Assembly (NCBI GenBank): GCA_003427395.1
Contig: BFEA01000022.1
Span: forward strand, 2,881,541-2,945,540
Direction: 5' to 3'
DNA length: 64,000 bases
From: Chara braunii
Taxonomy: Eukaryota > Streptophyta > Charophyceae > Charales > Characeae
Below are positions 21,296-31,343 of this stretch, in pieces; position 1 is the stretch's first letter; every line of letters begins with the position of its first letter. The translations under genes and the position numbers were made by a program. Below the pieces are notes generated by a model. It was not told the DNA's origin. It searched no databases and saw nothing but the letters and a program-made list of their open reading frames with translations.

Positions 21296-21480
21296 CGATA
21301 CAAGATTGGTTGTGCGGTTCAAGGAGGAAGTGGCGGCCATAGCCGCCAAGCTCGAACAAGGAGAGGAAGACGAAGGAGGAGACTAAAAGTGAGCAAGAAG
21401 ACCAAGTGAGGAAGAAAGAGAGTAAAGGTGAAGAGAGAAAAGGAGAAGGGGGTCGGCAGCAATAGCCGAACTTGAAGAGT

Positions 21481-21613
21481 TGATTGGAGCGTTGACCGAG
21501 GTGTTGATTGGAGCGTTGACCGAGGTGTTGACGGGAGCGTTGACCGAGGTGATGACCGACGTTGATCGAGGCGTTGACCGAGGCATTGACCAGCGTTGAC
21601 TGGAGATGTTGAC
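21481..21613 (+). repeat. 24-bp degenerate tandem repeat
   Basis: Units around GAGCGTTGACCGAGGTGTTG repeat about five times with growing divergence and shortening to the right. Confidence 0.75.
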
Positions 21614-22255
21614 CATGAATTTGGCCAAGCTGGAGTTGGTATCACTTCGCCAAGCCTTCAGCCTACCCCCTTGCCCTATGGATGTGCACTCACCCCATGG
21701 TACTTGCTAAGTTTGTATGTCTCTTCTTTTTGCATTGAGTTTGTTTTGTCCATGTGATAGGAGTTCCGTGTATGTGGTCATAGAGTTGCGTTAACCAAAC
21801 CCACACGGCAGCAGTCCATGTCTGATGACAGACACGTCCCGGAGGACCGTTACAGACCGGCGGATTGCTCAGTGTGGCATGGTTGGCCCAAAATCCGAGC
21901 TGTGGGCTGCACAACCGGTTGTCTAACTCTTGAGAGGACTTGCTGATCGCGTCGTCCTATCCACAACGCTAAACAATTCCTGAGGAGTTATGGGGGATCT
22001 CCTTAAATGCCTCCTGATTGACAGGGTTTTGAACCAGAGTGAAAGCTAGGTGGGTTGACCGCGGGTGCAGGGCATCTGGGTCGAGGATTTTAACAGAGAG
22101 TGGTGGCGAAAGCTTCCAACGGTTGTGGTAACCTGGCTGGAACAAAGGGGAGGACTCTGTGGTCCATAGAGAGTCAATCAGTTACTCAGTCAGTCAGTGG
22201 GTGGGAGTCTAACTGGTGAGGAGTGGAACTATCATTTGGTTGTGCACCTTCCACC

Positions 22256-23437
22256 ATGGTGGACCTGCAAAGCGGTACAAGCACCACCGTGTATACTAAG
22301 GCTCAAGAAGAGCAAGCCGCCGCCCTGCTAAAAGAGAGAAAAGAAAAAGAGACGAAAAGGGAGTTGATTAAGTAGGCCAAGAAGTTGGCCTTATTGGAGG
22401 AGGTCAGGCGGCTAAGGAGAAGAAGTTGGAGGAGGAAATGGAAAGATTGAAGAAAGAAGAAGAAGAGAAGTTGAAGGCAGTGGAGGAAGAAGAAGAAGTA
22501 GAGGAAGAAATCCCCTTGGAAAGAAATGTTAGAAGGGAAAGAGGGGAGTCGAGCGGCACGAAGGAAGAGGATCAAAGGTTGGAGAAGGTGTCAGAGTGGG
22601 TCGCTAATCTGTCCCTGGGAGAAGAAGAAGAAGCGATGTTGTATGTCCCCAGAGCAGAACAGGAGGCGGTGATGAGGGACCTGTAAGCGGAGGAAAATCC
22701 CTGACGCCGCCAAACAATGGAAGAAGAAAAAAAGTTGGAGTGGAAATTGCGCCTCACAAGAGAGAGGAGGAAACGACTGGAGGCGACATATAACATGGAG
22801 AAGGAGTTGAGGGTGGGGGATGAGCAGAGAAGGCAGATGGAAGGCCAGGCAGATCTTCGAGGAAAAATAGAAGTCCTGGCTCGAACCATAAAAATTCCTG
22901 GCGAAGGCCCAACAAGAACAATTTCGGTTCGTGAGGGGCCATGACATCGCCTTACAGTCCATACGCTTGGGCTTTAGAGAGTTTGTCTGTGAGATGATGA
23001 TGCACGTGGGCACGGAAATGAAGGCAAGGATAGAGAACACAAAGTGATTTTGCATAGGCGCCATAGAAGGCGTGAAGCTTGCTGCTCCAAAGGAGGAGGA
23101 AGCCCGTCCCCTTAGAGAGCCAGTGAAAGTGAAGTTCCCTGACTCCTACAATGGGAAGGAAGGGGAGAACTTTGACAATTGGGAGGCGGACATTAATTCT
23201 TATGTTCACCTCCAGAAGATCTTGCCTGAGGAGCAAGTCCTTATCGCTTTCCGTGCCCTCAAAGATGAAGCATCTAGCTTTGCTAGATCACTTGCCCGCA
23301 CTGCTAAATGCGAAAATGACATGGTAGTTTATTCCATCCTCACCCTCCTGAGCGAAGTTTTCAAGCTGCTTCGCGAGAGATTTGCAGATGCCACTCGGGG
23401 GGGCTCTAACAAGCTGCAAACCATCCACTCCCGTCAG
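22256..23437 (+). pseudogene. Element B gag, broken and truncated
   Basis: ATG at 22256 in a CCACC context starts M-V-D-L-Q-S-G-T-S. A stop falls at 22373, a frameshift near 22410, stops at 22684 and 22942, and further shifts to the last frame. A highly charged Glu/Lys coiled-coil region (22426-22686) precedes a capsid domain (23072-23437: VKVKFPDSYNGKEGENFDNW, INSYVHLQ, LLRERFADATRG, LQTIHSRQ). Capsid sequence ends abruptly at 23437, where unrelated DNA begins, and no element B pol or 3' LTR was found. It would form the particle shell of a Ty3/gypsy element. Confidence 0.78.
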
Positions 23438-24644
23438 TGAATGGTCCTGAAGTGGTGATGTGTCTTGAAGAGTGGGTTGCCAGGTATACATGGAGTTGTA
23501 TGCAGTCTAAGCTTGTGCAAGGAATATGAGTGAGAAAGATATCCACAAAGCCAAGTTGCGAAATCACACAGATGTCCAAGTAGTCATGTACCAAGCAGAG
23601 AGCATAAATGCACCAAGATTCCATCCATAAAAGAGCCATACAATGAACTCGTGAGCCAATATTCATGCCCTCAGGCCACACCAACGCAGTATCCAATGTC
23701 GCTCTTACTGTATGGCGCCCAGTGCCCTTCCTACTCTACCTAGCCTATCCTACTACAGCCGCATTCACGCAACAGGCTCACTTCGACTTTGAAGACCAAT
23801 GTACATGACGTCAACACCAATGCCGACCTCCCTCACGCACCGGGTATGTATCTCGTCTCCCCTCATCACCGCCTTACCACCCACACGCGCCTCCTTCCTG
23901 AAGACCACCGTCGCCAATTACCCCCTTGCGCCCTGCAGCCCGGCAATGGCCGCTCACGCCCCGGTGCCCTGCAGCGCCCCACTCACCACTAAGCGCCCGC
24001 ATGCGCCCCAGCCAGCAGCGCAGCAAGCAGACACTAGAGCACTAACACAGCAGCGTGTCCGCATTGCCTGCGCAGGCCAGAATACTAGACCCGGGCTGCC
24101 TTACTTCCTATATGGAAGTGGCAACCTCTGTTGGCTGCGTGTGGGCCTGGCTGAGAAGCTTCCAGTAGCTTCCGGTCGGGCCCCAGTATCTGCGCCCAGG
24201 ATCAGTTAGGCTCATCCAGGCCGATGTCCGTCCACGAGTGTTTGCCGCACTTCTCATTGGCTAGCGGCAGTTGTGTGACGACAATGCTGCATTCTCATTC
24301 GTCCTCGGCCACTGAGTGATGTGTCGGCCTCACAATGCACGCGCCCAGGGCTCAACCACTCGGCTCTGGGCTAAACTATACAGCACAACTCATGTTTCTG
24401 GAAAGAGCTGGGAGGCTCACGTTTCCTTGTAACCAATTGGCGTGCTGCAACTGTTTGAGTACCAACATATGAAAAAATGTCAAATTTTGGCCCCTTGTGA
24501 ATTTTCAGGTCCGCCTTCACTTAGGGCTGGCACAGGGCTTGCTGAGGGCCACTGCCCAGAACATATGCATGTCTGATAAGGGCCCCACGAGGGCTCATTC
24601 CTCGCACTTGTAAGGGGTCTGCCTTAATTACATTTTTGTTTTTT
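23438..24644. other. Noncoding, part of a diverged duplication
   Basis: No credible gene. The junction segment GAATGGTCCTGAAGTGGTGA (about 23438-23458) also occurs in the palindromic region near 27335. Pieces of 23700-24720 resemble pieces of 25090-25930 in the same order (CTTCCTACT, ACATGA, TTTCCTATATGGAA, GGGCGGGCAC-like), suggesting an old duplication with a spacing of about 1.4 kb. Confidence 0.45.
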
Positions 24645-24840
24645 GCAGGCTGTGCCACACTCCACTTGAGTGAAATGCAAAGGCAATGCTGGAGGGGTAG
24701 CAGGCAAGCCAAGTCTTACCACCCCTCTGTGGCTCTGAAAAATTAAATAAGTATTGTGGCCCGATGGGCCATGGATCAGATATTAGGCTGATCAGAACAG
24801 AAACGACACTTGATCTTTAGTCAAAGACCGGGAAAGGTAG
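24645..24840 (-). ncRNA. U2 snRNA-like gene, probably a pseudogene
   Basis: Read on the minus strand from 24840 it follows U2 closely: CTACCTTTCCCGGTCTTT, then AAGATCAAGTGT, TCTGTTCTGATCAG, TAATATCTGAT, the ATGGCCCATCGGGCCA stem, an Sm-like AATTTTT site and a GGGGTGG.../CTACCCCT stem-loop III. Total length near 196 nt fits U2, which pairs with the intron branch site in the spliceosome. The branch-recognition bases normally GUAGUA read GUCGUU, which should harm function, although a stem I pair change (GCC/GGC to GTC/GAC) is compensated. No clear plant upstream sequence element is visible. The 3' end is estimated from length. Confidence 0.72.
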
Positions 24841-26539
24841 GACTTTTGGGGTGACTCTCAGGCGTAATTTTGTATTGCAAATTGCAATCCCACAAAACTA
24901 TTTTCTCTTCCCCATGATATGTTTTTGCGAGGAGCAATATTCCAGATTGCACAATCACATTGAAAGCCAGAAAGTCCCACACTGTCCAGAAAGCAGAATT
25001 GCACCAATATTACACCAATGGAGAACCGAAACACTGAATCCGAGTGTCAATGAGAGCTTACTCTCATCATCACCCACATACGTATTCAAAGCCCTTCCTA
25101 CTACTTGGCGCTCAGCACCCAGACTTCTATCACACAACTACTTCCTGCATACGAATTGACAATGCAACTGTTAACGTCAGCAGCCACCGAAGTACATGAA
25201 GATGTCGCCCCATGCAGACTATCACCAAAACCAGTTATGTGCCCTCACACCATCATCCTCATCTCTTCCTCTCACTCTCTCTCCCTTGTCTTTCACCCAC
25301 GTCTTCTCCCTCATGCACGAAGACCACCACTACCTCTTGCTGTCCACCCAAGCCCAGCTGGCTGTGGAAGCCAAGCTATGGCACTGCCCTCAGCAGCGCC
25401 CTCTTCGCACATGATCGCACGTGCACGAGCACCTTGCCTAGCGCAGCCTAGAGCACGCGAGCACTCGCTCAAGCAGCGCTGCCGCACGAATGGCAAGTGC
25501 CCGAATGAATGGCCAGGCAGCGAGCTCTTTCCTATATGGAAAGAGTCTGGCCTGTGTGCTGCCTGGCTGGCTGGGCTTGTGCCCAGAAGCTTTCGGTAGG
25601 CCCCGGGTGGTTGAGCCTCTCTTGCTACTGCCCTGGGCCCCGTTTGGTTACACCTCCCAACTGCTCGTCGTGTATACTGTTGCAGATGCGGCCCAGGGCC
25701 TGCTTCGAAGAAAGGCCTAGAAGGCCGAAACAAAGTGTGGCTGGCCGTGGCCTGAGTTCCTTCAACCAACTGACGTGACGCAACTGCCTGAACCTCAAAT
25801 GCGAAATTGACAACAATGGGCCTCTCGTGATTTTCTCAGGCCCGCATTCACTTAGGGCGGGCACATGCCAGAAATGGGGCCCTTAGGCCTGCCGAGGAGC
25901 CAAATCCTCGCATTTCATTATTCTCAGTTTTTTCTTGATGTTGTACTGGGAGGGGACCAGGTTTGGACCTCGCTGGATCCGGCCATCCGTTTTGGCGCCC
26001 ACTGCCCAGAAAGCCAGAGCCAGACCAAATCCCCTGGCTACTATGTGAGATTATCAGTTGATTGCTCAGAGCCGATCCTCATGAAGTGTACCTCATCCAT
26101 ACTCTTTGACACTGGTGATCGTGAATCTACTCTCTGGCAGTTCTAGCCTTCAGTCCTGTCATTTTCTGCATTGTTTGACACCTCAAGGCATACCTTTGCC
26201 ACTAACAACTTTTTCAGATTTTCTTGAGCTAATTTATTATTGCTTGCATGCACTACATCTAGGGATATTTTTATTTGCTAGTACATCACCACTTTAGACA
26301 CCCTTCACTATGTTCTCCCTGGGAGATACAATGTATGTAGCTCATCTCGCACCTGCTCTCTTTTGGTTTCACATTTTCTTTTTCTCATTGTTTTCACATC
26401 AACTGGGTATTTTGTCTATGGGAGGTGCCATGTAGAGTTAGGTGTTGCTGTATTTCAAGCTTATGATTTTACCATTCTGCTATGTACTTACCTGCATGAT
26501 GCTTTCAAATTTATATCTTCATTAACCACTTTGTTCAAC
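24841..26539. other. Noncoding between the U2-like gene and the LINE
   Basis: No gene recognised. 25090-25930 is the second part of the diverged duplication. The phrase ATCACCACTTTAGACACCC occurs at about 26286 and again at about 27231, on either side of the LINE 3' end. Confidence 0.4.
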
Positions 26540-26556
26540 TTTTTTTTTTTTTTTTT
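26540..26556 (-). other. LINE poly(A) tail
   Basis: A T run on the plus strand, about 75 bases beyond the last ORF2 stop (26632), is the A tail of the minus-strand LINE, as left by target-primed reverse transcription. Confidence 0.7.
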
Positions 26557-26631
26557 AATATATTCTTCCTATTCTCATTTCTGTCCCTCTTAAAGTGTCA
26601 TTGCTTTTTAACCCAATCCCAAGTTCACTAC

Positions 26632-27230
26632 CTATGATTGATCCTGAACTAGTGACATCAGGTTTTTTGTCTCTTCCTGTTGATCACTGAGTTGGGTCCC
26701 TGCAATTTTCCAGGGTAACCTTGGAATATTGCCTTCAATGTCTCCTAGCTTTCCTTCACCCAGTGTTTGTTTTTTAAACTTGTTGACAACTTCTTGTTGC
26801 CTTTTGGGATTTAGTTTTATGATCTTCAGTTCTTTGTTCCAATCAGCTTGATATTCATCTTGTAGTAGGTGAAGGAGATTTTGCCAAGCTTTTGGCTCTG
26901 ATATGAGTTCAGATGCTTTAGTTTCCTTGCACAGCCCAGTTAGCCTTGTAATGATGTTGCCTGCCAGGGTTGTTCCTGTTGGAGAAGCCCACAACGATTT
27001 TGTTATCTTCCAAATCACGTTCGCCTTTGGGCAGAACAACAAACAGTGAAGGAGGTCTTCAGGGACTCCCTCCTGACAAATAGCTCAAAGATCGTCTAGC
27101 GGTTGTCTGTCCCCCTGTGAACGCCGCCTGTTCAGCCACTTGTTGACTGGAAGTGCACGATAGTAGATGAGCCATTACGTACTCCTCATGCGGGTGTTTC
27201 GAGAGAAGGTTAACAACAGTCGTATTTTTC
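26632..27230 (-). pseudogene. LINE ORF2 C-terminal zinc region
   Basis: The minus frame gives LPVNKWLNRRRSQGDRQPL, a stop, then C-Q-E-G-V-P-E-D-L-L-H-C-L-L-F-C-P-K-A-N-V-I-W-K, the C...H-C...C motif that closes plant LINE ORF2 proteins, followed by about 120 residues to a stop at 26632. One in-frame stop (near 27083) and a shift near 27140-27180 are visible. It is separated from the rest of ORF2 by the chimeric block. Confidence 0.75.
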
Positions 27231-27571
27231 ATCACCACTTTAGACACCCTTCACCACTTTAGGATGCAGCCTTCCTAAACAGGTGGTTTTCAGGGTCTTC
27301 GGACCTTTCACCACTTCAGGACCATTCAGGTATGAAAATCCTGAATGGTCCTGAAGTGGTGAAAGCTCCGAAGACCCTGAAAACCACCTGTTTCGGCAGG
27401 CTGCATCCTCAAGTGGTGAAGGGTGGTTTTCATGGTCTTCGAACCTTTCACCACTTCAGGACCATTCATGATTTTCAGACTGCCCAAAACCTGTCTCTTA
27501 TACACATCTAGATGTGTATAAGAGACAGCTTCAGGACCATTCAGGATTTTCAGACTGCCCAAAACTCTCAC
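27231..27571. other. Palindromic chimeric block with sequencing adapter
   Basis: The block is a set of inverted copies of ACCACTTCAGGACCATTCAGG and of GGTGGTTTTCAGGGTCTTCG, folded around 27340, 27415 and 27510. It contains a complete Nextera mate-pair junction adapter at 27491-27528. The true genomic sequence here is uncertain. Confidence 0.85.
27491..27528. other. Nextera mate-pair junction adapter (artefact)
   Basis: CTGTCTCTTATACACATCT (27491-27509) is followed immediately by its reverse complement (27510-27528). This is the 19-bp Tn5 mosaic end in the back-to-back form left by Nextera mate-pair circularisation. Its translation yields the known contaminant peptide VSYTHLDVYKRQ. Confidence 0.97.
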
Positions 27572-30103
27572 TTCAGAATTTTCATTCCTGAATTTTCAAC
27601 TACCCGATAACCGTTGGTGAGGATACTTGTTTTGCGTTCTAGCGTTGTTAAAGCAGAAGAAGTCTTCCAAGCCCATTCAACTGGGTCGAATTCGAGTTCT
27701 TGCAACTCCTCCTTCGGGTTGAAGATTCTATACTCGTCATCTTCAATCGCTCTCACTTTCTTTACCGCAGACATTTTGGTCGTTACTTTAGCTTCACTTG
27801 TCTTATTGACGACACTAATAGTCTGTCCCAGTTGCTGTATGTCATGAATTGACCACAATGCCCATTCTCCTGTTGGACCCGTGAGCTTGACGAAAGAAAG
27901 GGCCATTGTCGGGATAACTTCCCATCTTCTTGTAACCCACTCTCCTGCTGTCCATTTGGAGGGCGCTTATAGAATCTGCTGCCATTCTGGGTGGAATTGA
28001 TTGAAGGAGTGTCGTGAGATATCTAGCAGATTATGACAGCCTTTGAGTGTATCTCAGAGTTTTGGATATATTTTCCATCGGTTGTTGGTTGTTCCAAATG
28101 TGACTGATTCTCCAGACGCCCTTCTCAACCCACTTAATCCACCTTCCATCCTGGGTCGTTAGCATCCAAGGTTTATCGGTTTGGTTTTTAATCCATTGGT
28201 TGCAAAAAAGCGGCTGCCTTAACAGTTCTTCCCTGTTTGTTGGTCTTCGCGTAGTGGCTGGGAAATTCTCCCTCCAGGATTTGATGAGGTACATCCAGTA
28301 ATCCTCCTGCGAGGCGTGTTGCAGTTGATGGTGATGCTGATGTGGTACTCCTCTGCGGGCGGACCATGATTTGGACATCAGCCAAAAATATCCTCTCATA
28401 TTAGTCGGGGAAGAGGCCTTTGGGAGTTGTCTGCTTTTGTAGAGTGCCAAGGAATTCCACGGTATTGTGTGGTTAGTGAGAAGCTTCACTATCCACTTGG
28501 TTTGCAAAGCTTTGGTCTATGTGACTGGGTCTAGAATTCCTAGACCTCCTTGTCCCTTTGGTTGTGTGAGGTACCCCCAGGCAACCTTGGGAATGAAATT
28601 CTGGGTTGAAGGATTATCAGTCTACAGATAAGTTGTAGAACGTGTCTTAAGAGCCTTTGACATTCTGAACTCCGGTGTCCAAATGGAAGTTGCATACCAG
28701 AGCATAGAGAAGATGGAGGCATTGAGTACCAGTGCTCTTCCAAATATTGAGGTGTAGATACTGGTCCAGCTGTCCAATTTGCGGATCATGTGCGCTAACA
28801 TCTCAAGAGCCATCGTCTGACCCGGTGTTGCATTTGTGAGATTGATGCTTAGGAACCTCAGTGGCGTCTTGGGATCTTGTCGTGTAAACCCATCGGGCGT
28901 GATGTCATGAGATGGTTGCTCTGTTTCTGCCAGCCACCAACCGGTGGTTTTCTGCCAATTGACATTCATTTCAGTTGCCAGTTAGAAAGCTTGCATAGTA
29001 CGTGTACGTGCTTGAAATGATGCGCCGGAGGCTTTGATCAAAACTTTCAGATCGTCGGCAAAAAGGAGAGTGGTAGGTAAGTATACTTTATGAGAGGAAT
29101 AAGTCGGTTCTGCAACTAGACGCTCTATTGTCGGGTTCTTTCTCAAGAAAGACGCTATCGCCTCCATGGTGAAAAGAAAGAGGGGGGCTGCTAGTGGATC
29201 TCCTTGACGCACTGAATGACTCATTTTATATGGCAGAGAAAGGAAGCCATTGAGTTGCACTTGACCGTATGCATCGTTGTAAAGCACTCTCACCCATTTT
29301 TGAAAGCTCGGTCCCACTCTCATCTTCTCCATACATTGCTGCTGAAAATTCTAGTTAACCTGGTTATATGCCTTTTCGAAGTCAAAGAAGAGTTTCGTTG
29401 CGTTGAGTTTCTTGTCCATGATGTAACGCGCCGTCTCTGTTAGTGTCATGACATTGTCGAGGATGTATCTCCCCGGGATAAAACCAGTTCAATTAATATG
29501 GAAGAAGCTCCGGGTGATATTCCTAAGCCGATTGGCTAGCAGTTTTGCCAGTATGTTGTATACTACCGTGAGTAGAGTTATTGGACGGTAATTCCTGATA
29601 TCTGTAGGGTCCCCCTTTTTGTATAGCAGTGTAACAACTCCTGTGCTTATATACTTGCCTAATCCTTCTTCGTGATAGGCTGTGTTCAAGAAATTCGTGT
29701 ATTCTTTTTAAAAAATTGACCAGAATGTATGCCAAAATTCCTTCGACAGTCCATCTCTTCCCTGGGTCTTATTCGGCTGCATGGAGAGCAGTGCTGACTT
29801 GACCTCCTCTGGTGTGATTGGCTTCTCAAACTCTGCTGCTTGTTCCTGCGACAATGTTTTATCCAGGTGTCGTAGAAATTTTTGTCTTGCTTTTTGTAAA
29901 TGAAATGGAGAGTGCTGGTCTTCCTTTGAGGTGTAGAGCCCCTTGTAGAAGTCCGCTGCTACAGTCAACATTTCTTGAGGGTCCGATGTTGTAGTGTCTC
30001 CCTTCTTCAGCTAATTGATGAGTTAATTGCGTGCATTGATTTTAATATTCTGACAAGAGTACTTAGTCATTTTTTTTCTCCTTTCCTTGACTCTGGCTCG
30101 TTG
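27572..30103 (-). pseudogene. LINE ORF2 reverse transcriptase and connection
   Basis: In order on the minus strand: LNTT-like entry region (29971-29708, KPITPEEVKSALLSMQPNKT then GRDGL), GVVTLLYKKGD and NYRPITLL (29689-29489), VRQGDPLAAPLFLF and the catalytic TLLFADDLK (29332-28982), then the thumb and connection (28969-28031) and 27906-27572. The motif order and FADD are those of L1-clade reverse transcriptase. Several stops and frame changes (for example near 29700, 29489, 28975, 28600 and 28030) make it non-functional. The protein would nick and copy LINE RNA at the target. Confidence 0.85.
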
Positions 30104-31294
30104 TCACAACCCTACTTCCTTCCAGGCCTTCCACTTTGACAGTTGGTGCTTCGCTGCAAAGAGTGCATCTTCGAGATGTGTCTGCCCCGGTTGGGATATT
30201 AGATTTTGCTCTGCTATTTGCAGGACTGCTTCCAGCTCCTTCTCCTTTCCCTTTCTTTGTGTTGCGATGATCCTGGACGCCTTTGCTGAAGCGTTGGACA
30301 GACATCCCACAAGTTGTGGAAAAGTAGTTATCCTTGTTTCGTAGGAGGAGCAAGATTCAATGATGTGGTCTTCTTTCATTACTCTAGTATCTAAGAGTGA
30401 GTTATTGACCTTAAAGAAGCCTGTACCTCCTTTTGGGGTTGTGCCTGGAAGTAAATTAAGATATATAAATTTGTGATCTAACCCTGCTGCATATGACAGT
30501 TGACTAATGCTTGTTGCTTGGATTGCTCCGTAAAACTGCTTTGAGATTAGGAAGAAATCTATCCTAGACGCCGAGATATGCTGACTACGATTACGTTTGA
30601 GATAAGTGAAAGCTCTAGTTGAGGGTTGTCTCATACGGTATGGGTCAATTAGTTGGTGTTCCATCACGAGGTTGTGTATAGCTGCTGCCTCGTCCCAAAC
30701 TGTTCCCTCTATTGCTGATGTTCCCGAATACATCCTATCTAGGCCCTGCTGTAGTGTCGCATTCCAATCTCCCGCCAAAATCAGATGAGAAGGAGTGGTA
30801 CAATATGGGGAAAGCAAGTCTATGAGCTCGGCTCTCTGTTGCTTAGAGCTGGGACAGTACAATGAAAGCAGGCGGAATCGCTCTTGTTTGTACTCAAAAT
30901 CTACTTTAACCCATTTCCCCTCCCTGTCATCCCTAAGAGCTGAGGCTACTAGTAGCGTATGAGCTGCCCTAGATTTAGAATGAAAAATAATTGCAGCACC
31001 CGACGAACTAACCCTTTGGGACGAATCCCAATAGGCTTTCTTAATCCATCTTAGTCTTCTAAGTATCTCTTGCTGGACTATTTGATGGTCCTGACTACTT
31101 GTGAGATGCATCTCTTGTAGACACACGATGTCTGGTGGGTGAGTACCAAACCAGTGCAAAGCTGTGATGAAATTATTCCACTTTGGCTCATTGGTAAGAA
31201 TAGAAGCAATGCCATTGACATTCCATGATACTATCCGCAGGCCCGACGTTGGATTAAGCATTCTGGGTGCCGGGGTTCTGACCGAGACGTCCAT
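30104..31294 (-). pseudogene. LINE ORF2 endonuclease domain (long open stretch)
   Basis: The 396-codon ORF begins M-D-V-S-V-R-T and contains the exonuclease-endonuclease-phosphatase motifs in order: IVSWNVNGIAS, DIVCLQEMHL (catalytic Glu), LSLYCPSS, LILAGDWNATL, and S-R-I-D-F-F-L-I-S, then GLDHKFIYLNL with the D-H pair. It would nick target DNA to prime reverse transcription. The ORF itself has no stop for nearly 400 codons but ends before the reverse transcriptase; an intact LINE would have one ORF2, so the stop at 30104 is a lesion. Confidence 0.9.
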
Positions 31295-31343
31295 GATCCG
31301 TCAATGACCTTAATGTCTACCTCCTTTGGTCCATTGTGTAGAT

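Larger units (their letters stand above)
21106..22255 (+). other. Element B leader with simple repeats
   Basis: Untranslated leader. It has a GA microsatellite (21220-21292), the perfect palindrome TGGCGGCCATAGCCGCCA (21331-21348) and a degenerate 24-bp tandem repeat (21481-21613). ORFs across the GA tract are low-complexity artefacts. Confidence 0.6.

Noticed and set aside
21191-21409. Arg/Glu repeat protein across the GA tract
   Set aside because: It is translated from a microsatellite inside an LTR-element leader.
27326-27571. 81-residue minus-strand ORF in the LINE tail
   Set aside because: It is translated through the Nextera adapter and foldback repeats, so it is an artefact.
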